NCBI GenBank assembly: GCA_021464245.1
Contig: JADCRB010000045.1
Span: 210,468 to 274,467, forward strand
Length of the DNA: 64,000 nucleotides
Origin: Carallia brachiata
Taxonomy: Eukaryota > Streptophyta > Magnoliopsida > Malpighiales > Rhizophoraceae
Direction: 5' to 3'
Part shown: piece after piece, positions 23,538-35,392 of the stretch
Layout of the letters: each line of letters begins with the position of its first letter
Numbering within the stretch: the stretch's first letter is position 1
Translations under genes and position numbers: made by a program
The notes under the pieces: model-generated
The model's database searches: none
The model's input: the letters and a program-made list of their open reading frames with translations, nothing else
What the model was told of the DNA's origin: nothing

Positions 23538-23851
23538 ATAATCAACTTTTTAAATTTAAATTTTTATAATTTTTTTATTTCAAATCTAAATTTTTTAAAT
23601 TTTTTATTTAAAACTTAAACTTTTATTTTTTTCTATTCAAATTCTTTTGTATAATTGACCGTTAACTTTTCTGTTAGATCTAACGGAAACAGGCGGAAAC
23701 AAAATTAAAGTTAACGAAAAAATTAACAGTTTCATTGTAAACGAACTTAAATAGAACAAAAAATAAAAATTTAGGCTTTAAATAAAAAATTTAAAAAATT
23801 TAGATTTTAAATAAAAAAATTATAAAAATTTAGACCTAAAAAATTAATTAT
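23538..23851. mobile_element. Fold-back MITE, about 310 bp
   Basis: The left arm begins ATAATCAACTTTTTAAATTT. The right arm, inverted, begins ATAATTAATTTTTTAGGTCT. Both continue through TTTTATAATTTTTTTATTT and AAATCTAAATTTTTTAAA for over 100 bases, around a centre near 23,690 that holds GTTAACTTTTCTGTTAGATC. The transcript would fold into one long hairpin. Superfamily not assigned; target duplication unclear. Confidence 0.7.
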
Positions 23852-23919
23852 TTTACAAAAATTTACGTGTGGTAGGACTTGGGAGAATTTGACCCCTTTG
23901 CCAAATCATTAGTGTAAAC

Positions 23920-24592
23920 CATTGTTGTCAAATTCAGACCGGACCGGTCAGTTCAAACGGTCGGATCGGTGACCGGTCAGAGGTCCGGTCCGAGTTATAG
24001 CCTAAATTTTCTATGGACCGGACCGGTCAAAACTCGGTCAACGGACCGGTTCAATCGGTCGGACCGGTGAACCAGTCCGGGTTGACCGGGTTGGTCATTT
24101 TAATAATTAAGAAAAAATTTCACACAATTTTGTAGAATTTAGTTTTCGAACCCTTAACCTCCAATATGAAAGGTAAGTCTCATACCATTAAACCAACTTA
24201 TAACTTGTTGTTATCTTTTTTTTTTTTACTTATTATTTTCTCAAATGTCTCAAATAATATACATACTATTTTATATTTCCTATAAATTAACACTTACTAT
24301 TTTCTTTTTTTTGTTAAAATAATTATTAATTTTTTTAAATTGTTAATTTATCCTATAATAAATTCTACTAATCATATTTTAAATTTAAAATGTAAGTATT
24401 CTAATACATATATATGTATTATAATATTATATTTTACATATAAATTTTGATGTATAATATATATAAATATTTTTTATATATATTTAATATTAAATATCGA
24501 TTTTATCGATTCAATTTTCAGTTAAATCGATTGAATCAGTTAGACCTTAAACCACTAAACTGTTCGATTCAATGTCCGGTTTAATTCTTAGT
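23920..24592. mobile_element. Non-autonomous hAT-like element with CCGGT-rich end
   Basis: The 8-base word GTGTAAAC flanks this stretch on both sides (23,912-23,919 and 24,593-24,600), the target duplication size of hAT elements. The first 170 bases are packed with ACCGGACCGGT-type words in both orientations. The right end, inverted, carries AATTAAACCGGACATT against AAATTCAGACCGGACC on the left. The interior is AT-rich with no ORF. Terminal repeats are imperfect, so the class call is tentative. Confidence 0.6.
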
Positions 24593-24959
24593 GTGTAAAC
24601 AATATTTGTGCGGCTGTAAACAAAAGATAGGTGAATCTGGGGATTCTGTTGGGGTTCTTTTATTCTCGCAGGAATGACTCCACTTGCATATAGAAAGGAC
24701 GATATTAGTACTAGTGTGCATGAATGGATGCAGACGTTTAATTAATGTGAAATTATAAGGGTAAATTAATAAATAAAAACTGTCCCTTTCTCCCTGAGGA
24801 GTGAAGAGTGTTTTCAAGCAAGTAGGTCTGGTGGTTGAAGGACAAGAGGAGATCTTTGATTAGTCACGAGAGAATACGGGATTCAAAGCCAATGATTAGA
24901 GCTTGAGAGCTTTTGCCAAGCAAAAGGTCTAGTTTCTTTTTTATTTTTTATTTTTTTAT

Positions 24960-25465
24960 TAAAATTTTAAATTAATGTTTAATATTTAAATTAATATTTA
25001 ATTATATATTCAATATTTTTTTTTTGTAAAATCTGTACCTAATATTTTTAATGTGAAATAATTTAATACTTTTTTATTACTTGACTATTTAATTTACTAA
25101 AGTTACAACATCTATTCATCGTGCTATCAAATTACTTCTTAATATGATATCGTATCATTAAAACTATGCTAGAGTAATAATTTTCTTCTTAATTTTTTTT
25201 TATTTTTCACTATTTTTTTAAAAAATTAAAATAAATGTCATAACATCATATTTTTAATAACATCATATCTTATTAAGAGGTGATCTAATAAAATGATGAA
25301 TAAATGATGTATTTTTTAATAAATTAAACAGTCAAATATTAGATAAATACTAAATTGTTCTAAAACAAAAACGCTAGGGATGAATTTTACAAAAAAAAAA
25401 TGTTGTGTCCATAATTAAATATTAACTCAAACATTAGACACCAATTTATGATTTTGACTTTTTTT
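24960..25465. mobile_element. Large fold-back element, about 500 bp
   Basis: Two long arms are inverted copies: the left holds TTTGTAAAATCTGTACCTAA and TTACTTGACTATTTAATTTA; the right, inverted, holds TTTGTAAAATTCATCCCTAG and TATTTGACTGTTTAATTTAT. Similarity continues to a centre near 25,210 with the word AACATCATAT. No ORF. It would form a hairpin of some 200-250 bp if transcribed. Confidence 0.65.
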
Positions 25466-25912
25466 TTTCAATCTAAAAGGTTTACTCAATGAACTACATA
25501 ATATAGTAGTTTTTTCTTATGATAATTTTCACAATTTTTTCTTTTTTAGAAATTGAACTTAAGAAATTTAAAATATAAGTCTAAAATTTAACCATTTAAT
25601 AATTCTAAAAATTGCACTGAATACATTTATAACAAAAGTTTGAACCCTAATCATCGTTATTCAAACTTGAAAGCACCTTCTCGAGTTTTAGTTTTAAATT
25701 CCAGTACATAATTATATTGGAGGAGAATTTTATTTAAACTTTTTTTTATTTGTGAACATAACTTATTTATAATCCTATATCATATATTAAATGAAATTTA
25801 CTTAAAATAAAAAAATAAATTTACATAACATATCATCATAAATAATTATATTCATAATAAAAATGAATAAAAAAAACAAACAATCACCTAATTATTGCTT
25901 CATTTTGTGGAT

Positions 25913-26119
25913 TTATTTCACTCCCATGCTCCACTGTAGTAACAGTTTTAGTCCCAACAGGAAAGTCTCTTTTTTCAACTCTTCCACTCCCACTTCTTTT
26001 AATGATCTGACATGGCTTTCTATCCTCTCTAGGCACTTCTCCTTCAGTCTACTCTGATCATCAGAGGATGGAGAAGCAGTGAATGGGCAATTCATGGAGT
26101 TTAGTGAGTGAAAACACAT
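25913..26119 (-). other. Small ORF, possible gene fragment
   Basis: A 68-codon frame on the minus strand reads MNCPFTASPSSDDQSRLKEK from its second ATG and is predicted helical and charged (CLERIESHVRSLKEVGVEEL). Base composition is less AT-rich than the flanks, as in a decayed exon. No family recognised, no neighbouring exon found. Confidence 0.25.
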
Positions 26120-27219
26120 CCTATTAGTCCAGCAAAAGTCACTGGATCTATGGATGCTCTTGATCAGGATTCAGAAGGGAGGCAATTTTGCAGCACTTCA
26201 AGGCAATACATTTATAAAACGTGACACGACTGATCAGCCAGAATGCCCAGCAGCAAGAATACTAGGCTTTTTCTACATTTCTTATCGTTCTTTTGGGGTT
26301 GAGATAATTAAGAAAAATTCTAGAGAGTATAATTATATTTTAATATATGTAAACACGTAGTAGTATGAATTATTAAATAATTAAATTTAAATAATAAAAA
26401 AATAAATAATTCGTTAAATATTATTAAATAAATTATATTTTAATTATATTATGATTAAAAAGGCTACGTAGTTTTCTTGGACAAAATATTGTTAGTAAGT
26501 TCTGTGCTTTCCACGCGGCTTTGAGGACAAATATTGAAGGATTTATCCTCTGATTTATGACCGCATAAAAACGTCCTATTAATTAACTCTAGCATTTTTT
26601 TTAAAAATTATTATCTATAAAAGAGATAGTAACTGATTTCTTATTCATATCCTATGGCAACAATATCTTCGCATTATCCCAGATAAGAAATTCTGTACCA
26701 ATCCGAACGGGGTTTTGGTAGTAATGACGTTTTTTTTCAAGATGCCTTAATGAATATTACGTCTGTATTTGCCTTTACCTTGTTTGGACAAAAAAAATAA
26801 AGAGGTTCCTTTATACATAAAAAAAAAGAAAAATTATTGACACATAGCTGTCAAATGAGGTTATAGACGCACAAAAGATTTTCTTTTGTCCCAGAAATTA
26901 CATTTTCTTTCAGTGAAATCGAAATTGAAAATCTTAATAAAATTCGGGATTTATTAGTTACTAAAAAGCATCATCTCAGATGCATAGCAAATAACCAAAT
27001 GAGGAGAAATGGTACGGGTTGAGAGAAGAACCAGAGACACAGTTGCTTTGCCACGTCAATCATTGCTGGCCTATCACCTTAATTGCGCACCAAAAGCTGT
27101 AAATTAACATCAACTTAGAAATACCCTTTTTTTTTTTTTTTAATGTCCCTGCAGGAATCCTCTAACTGCAGCCTTTCTATTGAGAAGGAAGTGGTCAAAC
27201 ACTTTTAAAAGTCTCTCTC

Positions 27220-27261
<42 letters not shown>

Positions 27262-27345
27262 TTAATTTTAAGAAGTATCATAACTCATATATATATAAAG
27301 GAATAAAGATTAATAAGAGGTAAAATTTGAAGCCAAATATCATAT
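26120..27345. other. AT-rich intergenic region
   Basis: No gene is visible. An ATT trinucleotide microsatellite lies at about 27,223-27,262. Confidence 0.5.
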
Positions 27346-27725
27346 TTAGACTCAATGTTTAGTGAGCTTGGTTTTAGAGCCCCAATCTTTTGTCCTGATT
27401 TTTGTCTCAATCTTTAAAAAGAGCAATCAACTGTTAAATTATCGTAACTCTATTGATAGAAAGAATAACAAAATATTGAAATATAAACTATCATTATATC
27501 TCTTATTACTCTTTTTTATTATTATAGTTGTAAAAAATTGACAGTTAGCTACTTTTTTCAAACAAAGACATTTAACTATCATTTTATTTCTTATTATTCT
27601 TTTTTATTATAATAATTATAAAAAATTGACAGTTGATTATTCTTTTCAAACACTTGAAGACAAAAATCAGAACATTCCAATCAGACTCCCAATATTTTCC
27701 ATGCTTAGTAATCAGCTGAACTGTA
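27345..27725. mobile_element. MITE with long terminal inverted repeats and internal direct repeat
   Basis: CTGATTTTTGTCTCAATC at 27,395 pairs with inverted CTGATTTTTGTCTTCAAG ending at 27,670, and AAGAGCAATCAACTGTTAAA with inverted AAGAATAATCAACTGTCAAT. Weaker pairing extends outward (AGAGCCCCAATC against GGGAGTCTGATT). Inside, a unit of about 85 bases is tandemly doubled (27,488-27,572 and 27,577-27,662; shared AAAAAATTGACAGTT). No ORF. Confidence 0.6.
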
Positions 27726-27929
27726 CCAGTTGGTTCTTTCTCAACTTTCTTGTCAGTCTCTACTCTCAGACATAGGCTGCAATATAGGTCCTTTGAGAAG
27801 TTGGATCCCAACTGTTCTATAAAGGCCGAAAGCTAGACCAAGCTTGTCGTCTGTCTCCTCCTTAATACTTGACTTGGACTGCTCCAGCATTAAAACTACG
27901 TAGTTTCACAAGTATTCTTTGTGAATGAA

Positions 27930-30900
27930 CCCTACCCAATCTGAGATTATGCAGCATGAACTGAGCCCAGCCCAATTTTAGTGTTAATAGGTCCTCTCCA
28001 CCGAGAAATCTTTCCCGCCAAAAACCCACGTCGAGAACAAAAATTCCCTTATAGAAAGTAACAGGCGGGTGTTAAATGGTGGTATGCTAATTTTAAAATG
28101 ATCTGCAATTTCAGGGAGAAATGAATGTAGGATCAAGATAGGCAAAAGAGCGTTGGCTCAAGCACCAACATGTGCGGCCTTGTCAAATAGAATTAGTGAG
28201 CTAAATGTCACGATTTTGGCCGATTGGTGGATTGCTCAGAAGACAGCAAAGATGCGAGCATAACTAGGGTTAGATGTATTGTTATGAATGAGAATAGCAA
28301 AGTGTACAAATAATAATTCTTGCACATATGTTAATAATGGCTAAAGAAATTCCAGCATGTCTCCAAAGCCGACAGATAAATCCTTGCACCACAATTTATT
28401 GTGTGTCCGCTCAGATAAAGCTCCCTGCAGCCAAAATATAAGTCTTCATGGTCGTAAGAAAGAATAAAGATATCCAATTTGCATCAATATTATTTTCCTT
28501 ACAATATAGCCAGCCAAATGGCTAACTGTTCACTACGATATTTTGCCTCAATGGGATAGAAGTGCATTTATGCTGGTTACATCTACACAAAGACGTGACC
28601 ATAGGGTAACTGATGCAGCACGATTGAAACACTTGCATTAAGTATGAAATTGGTAATAGAAATCTGTCACTCGCTAAACTTTAATACTGCAAATCTTTTC
28701 AATAGCAAAGAAGAAATTCAACTCACAAACTTTCACTGGCTCTATAATCTCCAACCTACCAAATATTAAAATGATCAAATGAATGATGACCACCATGAAT
28801 TGCTAAGAAAACTGTCACTCGCTTCTCTTCTTTTGGTATATCACTGACAAGCAGGCTGATAATCGGAAATATGACACCCATCTCTTGAGAAGAAATAGGT
28901 CAAGAGAACAAGCATGTTTAGTAATGCCAGAGACAAGCAGCTACATTAGAAAAGCAATATGGCCAATAAATAAGCACAAAGAATGGTTTTTTACCTTCCA
29001 GTACTGCCAAAAGTGTGCCCTTAAATGAGAAGCCTCAGGTTCTGTATCTTGTGCGGTGTGAATTCCCTTAAACAAAAGCTAGATTATTAGTAAGAGCAAA
29101 CAGAGAGAGAACATTAGACCCAGTTTCCTAGCAAAGACCCTAGTGGCACAAAATTTGAAACTATAGAAGCACTGCCATTAATTATTGACTTCCTGAAGTT
29201 CTTGAAAATTTCTTCTTAATACTTTGCTCAAGCATCGTTCACAATACACTTAGTATCTTATCCATATGTAGAAGCAAATCCCTTCACATATCAAAAAAGA
29301 CTCAAATATGCACAATATACCTGGAACCCATACCAATCTGTTGTATTCTAACTTGATTTCGGAATATAGTTACCAGCACCAGCACTTATTGTTGCAGATG
29401 AGACATACAGCAAAAGATTGATAACTCAATTCTTGTAATGTGGAAAAACTTCAAATACATATACATAAAAGCAGAATATTGTGGGTTGGTCATACCTTTA
29501 ATTCAACATGAATTATATGGAGCCTCCAGGGAAGTTCCAAAATAAACTACAAGCTCAGTAAGAAGGAATTCACTGATGACTAGCATTAATTACCAAAACA
29601 ACTCTGTAAATAACTTACTCGTCTCTTTTGCACATGTCGTTGTAAAGCAAGCTGAAAATCAGCAATATGATGTCATGTCTGCAGAAGAAATGATTAAGCA
29701 AAGGTAATTAACCTGTTTTAGAGCCAGTCAGATAAAACAAAGCATAGTCAGTCCTAAATAAGCACAAAAACTGATTCTGACTTCCAACACTATCACTGAC
29801 ATGCCCTTGGATAAGGAGATGCTGATTCTGTATCAAACGCAGATTTATAACTTTAAACCACAATGAGATTAACAAACAAAAGTCACGACAAAAGATCACA
29901 CTCCAAAACAAAATGCTAACAAAAATTTTCAAATGACGGAAGTCCAAAAAAGGAACACCTTTGGAACTACCAGAAGATTGCACATGCAACAAGAAAAGTA
30001 ATTTCAATTTAACAAGAATATTTACAGAAAGATAAATATTCACAACAACAATAACGATGGCAGACAAGACTACTCACGAAAAGAGGTAATGTTGCTTCAT
30101 GCTTCTCTGATGAGCTTTTTCACCAGTCAGTCCTAGCTTATCAAATCCTGAGGATACTTAGTGAATGTTATTCGCCAAGAAACAATCACTAGAATTCTGA
30201 ATAACAAAATCGTGAAGTCCAAAGACTTAGATATTTACCTGTGCCATTTCACACAACTGTAGCCATGCCATCAACTGCACATATTTCCTCGGACTCCATC
30301 TGTAATTCTTAAAAAGAGAATGAAAAGACAAGCGATATAATGGGCAATAAAGCAACAAAATGTTTATAAACTTACAATGCAAGCTATCCTCCACAACATG
30401 CACACTACCAACATCACAAGAAATGACTCCTGTGCAGCAGCATATCAGGACAGACAAATTTAGTGTCTAAAAAAAAAAACAACTGAAAAAAACATCAAAT
30501 TTGGTTCAACTCTTCACTTTCCTTTTGTCTGTGGTTGAACAGAGGATTGGAAGACATTCTGAGCTTCAACAGAAAAGAGAAGGGGTCCTTTAACATCTAC
30601 CTCCATCGTTCTTCTGATTACTGAACCAATCGTATGAATTTGTGGATAGAAGACTGACTCTGCATAAACCAACATGGAGTTTGCTGAACATTATGGACAA
30701 CTTAAAATGTTTGAGATTAGAGAGAGAATCTTAAGAAATATGAGAGGAGGGAATAGTTTAAAGAACTCATTTTACAGAAAAATTTTTGTACAAAGAGCCA
30801 ATTATGTGACACAATGTTAAAAGCATGGCACATAGTACCTTTAACAGCTTGGTCAACATTCGCGAGATCTTCCATATAATGGACCTAATTAGAGTGTCCC

Positions 30901-32110
30901 CTTTGAAGCGATTGAAAATCTCTGAATTAATGAACATTTATCCTGCAAAAATGTTAAAATATAAATGCAGCAACATTAAATTTTAAGTAATTAAAATTTA
31001 GTTAGAAGAATAACAAATCTGAATTACAAGCATCCAAGCTCTTGCTTCCCTCATCAATGTTCCCTTTCCATCTACATGTGTATTTGCACAGTGATGTTTC
31101 CATGAAGCCTGAAAGACAAACAAGAGGAAACAATAAATGCTAATTTCTACAAAATTTGACAATTTACAAAAAAATTAATAGACCTTTTTTTTTTTACGTA
31201 AAAAAAAAAAAAATAGACCTGACTGCTCTTCAATGGGCAGATTCAATGTTCCAACATAGTTTCACTGCAAAAAGAATCATTCTTGAGTAAGTGATAATAG
31301 CTATAAAGAGACTTTAAGGTATTATATGAACAAAGAACAAGAAAAGAAGTACAAAAACATATACCCAGAAGAATAAGTACCTGCTTAAAGACAAAAAAAA
31401 ATAAGCAGAGGTTAACTTAATGTCTTAGTATAACAGATAGACTTGAAATTCATGAAAGATTGGGATTCTTGAAGTAATGAACATCAAAGACAACTTAAAT
31501 TTATCAGGATAAAAAAAAAAAAGAAAGAAAGAAAACTCAAATTTATCAAAAAAAAAAAACTCAAATTGGTCTCCAGGTTATGTTTACGGAAGCGGTCTGG
31601 GTATGGTTTTGGCCGCCCAACTGGTACTGATTCGGCGGCGGCGAAACTCTCATGAAGTTAACAATTGAATACAGATGAATGAAAAAAAAAAAACAGCAGA
31701 ATCAAGAACGTTTTTCTGGAAATACGAAGAAGCCAAATAGTCATATTTTAAAAACTAACAGCCAAGAAATCAAAAGGACAAAACATTCAAATCACATCAA
31801 GACAAGATTATTAGTTCTTTCCGTTAAAAAACAGAAAAGAATGAGAAGATTAATGGGGAAATTGAGGGAATAGCGGTGGGTTGCGGGGGAGTTCCTTTGA
31901 CAAAGGACTTAAGGTCTTCTTCATATAACAAGAATGCTCTCTGTATTTGTATTTATAATAAGCGGCAATTTGAGGTCGGTGGCTCTCTTTTGAGACACAA
32001 ATGACCGTTGCGAAATCCGGTCGCCTGTCCAATGGACGGAAAACTGAATTCACCTTGGAATTGGATTCCCTCCCCATATAGTTTCCCGCATAGCTTGCGA
32101 GCCCTGTTTG
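27930..32110 (-). repeat. Repeat block A: duplicated unit with minus-strand promoter, nature unknown
   Basis: Pieces align with block B (28,100-29,150 with about 50,290-51,340; 29,380-29,530 with about 49,930-50,080) and with block C (30,950-32,110 with about 60,610-61,990). On the minus strand a TATAAATA box sits at 31,957-31,950. Downstream come many splice-like borders and short open stretches, the clearest at 30,659-30,514. No complete reading frame exists, and copies differ by indels, so this is a decayed gene or a non-coding spliced transcript. Family not recognised. Confidence 0.5.
30514..30659 (-). pseudogene. Exon-like coding fragment in block A, family unknown
   Basis: After an acceptor TTTATGCAG the minus strand stays open for about 48 codons to a TGA. 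It holds the peptides SVFYPQIHTIGSVIRRTMEV and DVKGPLLFSVEAQNVFQSS, whose composition looks protein-like rather than random AT-rich translation. No counterpart was found at the aligned place in block C, and I cannot name the family. Confidence 0.3.
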
Positions 32111-32224
32111 CGGAAGGATATGTAATTTTACCTAAATACCCTCGTTGATCTTAAATTGCATCAAAAGTGTAACGTCCCTCCTTTTTTTTTTTTTTTTTTT
32201 CCTAATGAAAGAATAATTCCTTAA

Positions 32225-32487
32225 TGCTTTGTTTGGGACCGAAAGGAAAAGAAAAAGAAAAGAAATGAAAAAGAAAATGGATTCTTTTTATTTTTTTATT
32301 TATTTTTTATTAATCTAAATAATTAATTTTTATTTTTTCTCTCACAAATTACTATTTATTTTCTTTCTCACAACTTTTTAATTGTTATTTTTTATTAATT
32401 ATAATATTATTATTACTGTACTATTTTTTATTCATTTTTTTTATTTATTTTCTTTTCTATTCACTTTCTATCGATCTAAACATACCA
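32225..32487. mobile_element. Tourist-like (PIF/Harbinger-type) MITE
   Basis: The 263-bp element is flanked by TAA on both sides (32,222-32,224 and 32,488-32,490). Its ends are inverted repeats: TGCTTTGTTTGGGACCGAAA on the left and, inverted from the right, TGGTATGTTTAGATCGATAG. The interior is A/T-rich with no ORF. A 3-base TAA duplication with TIRs of this size fits Tourist-like MITEs. Confidence 0.65.
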
Positions 32488-32895
32488 TAAAAGCAAATGA
32501 AAAGACAAGCATTATGAGGCAAAGCTATACATTTGCCGCCTGCGAGTAATATTTTTTTTTTTTACCATCCAAAAAATAATATCGTAAATATATTGATTAT
32601 TAAATTTTTTTTGACTAATAATAATATAATTGGATCATTTGGCGCGGGAGTTTTATGGTTAGCCAAAATATTTTTACATAATTGATTTAAATTTAAATTT
32701 TTACACTTGGGTTCCTTCAATAAAAAATTGAATATCGAATAGAAGTGTAATTACTAAATTTTAGATTCAATAATTACAATAATTACATGTAAAAAATTCT
32801 GCTTCAGCATTATTACTATTCAAGTAATAGATCTTTTTTATAAAAAAATTTGAATTAAGATGTCAAAAGTTGATTTTTAACTTGAGTCTGCCGAG

Positions 32896-33074
32896 CAGGG
32901 CTCTTCAAAAATTAATCAACCCGACTCAATTCGATCAATCCGATCCAAACCAATCCGAACCCGCTAAAACCGCCTAAATTTGGATTGGTTGCGGTTTTAA
33001 AATTTTATAACTCGCCAAGGGCGGATTAGATGCGGATTGAGGGGTTCAATCCGCTCAATCCGACCTAATTCGCC

Positions 33075-33109
<35 letters not shown>

Positions 33110-33783
33110 CTGATATTGTGAATTAAATTTATCGATATCAATCGGATTAAGACCAAACAATTATATTTTATATAATCTTACAAATTAATAAAATTAGAAG
33201 TAAAAAACTATTTTATTACTCATGTATTATCATCATGTTCTCTAATTGTTACTACATAATTTTATTTTAAAAAACAAGAAAAAATTGAAGTATCTCTATC
33301 TTCCTATTTTTTGACAGCACAAGTGAGACATTAGACACTTTAAAAGAGAGAAAGAGAAAGAGAGACATGCTACCTTATTTGTAGAGCAGAAGCACAAATA
33401 AGTAACTTTTCTGTTTGATAATTTGTGTTTTTACCAAGTAAAATTGATCTAATATAATCTTTTAGTGAATTTTAATCAATTCTCATAAATATTTAAAATT
33501 GCGAATATATATGATATATATACAATATAATAATAAAGTTGGTAAGAATAAGTAAAAATATTGATGATTGATAATATGTATAAATTCAAAAAAAATTATA
33601 ATTTTTTTTTATTATGTCAGTCCGTCCAAACCGATCCAATCCAACCTGCCGTTGACGGATTAGATTGGATGGATTAGGTTATATAGCGGATTGAGTGTTG
33701 ATGGAAAATTATTCAACCCGCCGATGACGGATTGCATACGGACATACTCTTAAGTCGACTCAATCCAACCCGTGAACACCCTA
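32896..33783. mobile_element. Non-autonomous hAT element, 888 bp, perfect 8-bp target duplication
   Basis: CTGCCGAG occurs directly on both sides (32,888-32,895 and 33,784-33,791). The left end starts CAGGGCTCTTCA; the right end, inverted, starts TAGGGTGTTCACGGG, a common hAT terminal pattern. The subterminal regions are packed with AATCCGATCC / GGATTGGTT words in both orientations, as hAT transposase binding regions often are. An (AT)n microsatellite occupies 33,079-33,108. No transposase is encoded. Confidence 0.8.
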
Positions 33784-34179
33784 CTGCCGAGATGTCTATA
33801 ATATCCTTTTTGAGTAGGAGGAAAAAAAAAAAACACAGAAAAGAAGAATAAAGACAAATTTTCTAATTATTTTCCAAGAAAAAGACCAGCTGGCATATAT
33901 AGGAACTGTATTTGGATTAAAAAAAAAAGCAAATAAGTGAGAGAGTGAGAGAGAGGAAAATGATAGAAAGAAAAATTGAACATGGACAAAATTTTCATTC
34001 ATTTTTGCGTTTAGAAAAGGGTAATAATATGAGAGAAAAATTAAAAAAAGTTTTGCTTTAAAAAAGGTAAGAAGTAAGATGATGAAAAATATGTATGAAG
34101 ATATTAATTTTTTCTCAACTGAAAAAGCTCACATATATAATTAGACCAATTAAGAAAATCAACAATTTCCCTCTAATAT

Positions 34180-35070
34180 CGAGAAAAACAAATTTAGTGA
34201 GTGAAAAAAAATTAATATTTCTTATCCTCATTTTTGTTTATGATAAAAATATTTTTCAAAAACAAATATTAAATCTTTTCCCCTTTTTTCTTTCATTCTT
34301 TTCCCCTTCAAGCGGATTGACGACTGGGAACTTCTTGGTCGCGCACCTTTCGACAATTTTGCTGGCTCTGATTGACATAGAACTTGTGATTATTCCCCGA
34401 CCAAAGAAATGAAATAGGCTATTGACGCCGGACAATAGACAAATCCATATTAAAATGTGATTACGACCACCTTTCTCTAAAAGAAAATATTTTTTCTTGA
34501 AAAATAAGTATAGAAGCATATAAAATAAAGATGCACTTATCGACTTTAGATTCTTATCTATTTCATTTACTTAGTTTTTGGTGAAAAAATTTATATAAAA
34601 GAATATTTCTAAAATAAAGTATTTGCTACACTTATTCACCTCTTTATGCGTATAACATATCAATTATACACATATTTTTTTTATTTCAGTTGAATCTCAT
34701 TAAAAATTTTTGTTTTTCTTATGTGCAGAAGTAGAATTGAGTTACCACCCTCCTCTTGTTTAGATGACAATCCATCAACAAGGGTTGATAGCCACAACAG
34801 CAAAAATCAACTAAGAACCCAGCAGTAGAATTGAGTTAGCTTGATTTTTTTTTCTTTTTTAATATGCATTGTCATAAACAAACAAAAGTACGAAAAAGAA
34901 ATTAATAAAGAAAATGATTAAAAGAATATCCATCCGCAATAATACATATGTGACAAGGAAAAAGGAAAACCTGCTGCGATGGGATAGAAAATTGATGGCC
35001 ATTTTGCTGCAATTCTGATTGTATCACAGGGGAATCAGTCCCAACACAACAAAACGTTTATGTGTCGTTA
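34180..35070. repeat. Duplicated segment (also at 63,170-64,000)
   Basis: This stretch matches 63,178-64,000 in the same orientation over its length (shared AATATTTTTCAAAAACAAAT, CTTCAAGCGGATTGA and CCACCCTCCTCTTG). A third, shorter match of its right end (34,850-35,060) lies at 37,790-38,010, sharing CCTGCTGCGATGGGATAGAA. No coding sequence. Confidence 0.75.
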
Positions 35071-35392
35071 CAAAGAGGAAAAGCCAACAGATTTGAGTGA
35101 AATAAGCCAAAAAAGAAAAGGTGCGATTTTGGTCCGCAAGTTTGGGTTCCAGAAAAAATCAAGTTAAACCTGGACACTTGTATATCCTGAGAGGTGTTCA
35201 CTGATCTTTTGGATTTGGATGCCTCTCCTTCAAATGAGAAGAGAAGAACAGAAAGATTCAGTCAAGTAGTGTCAAAATAGGAAGCCCAAAGGGATTCAAT
35301 AGCAGAAGAGACCTAAACTAGTCTCTAATCAATCTGGGCAAATAAGACTCTACCAAAGAACAAGAAAATAACTGAGCGATTAGAAGGCTAAG

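Noticed and set aside
27223..27262. Possible CRISPR-like or tandem array
   Set aside because: Simple ATT microsatellite; no spacers, and the genome is a plant's.
31850..32077. 75-codon minus-strand ORF
   Set aside because: It contains the TATA box and promoter of block A; the matching part of block C does not keep the frame.
34256..34519. Minus-strand ORF of 87 codons
   Set aside because: Its second copy at 63.2-63.5 kb has stops and indels in this frame, so it is not maintained as coding.
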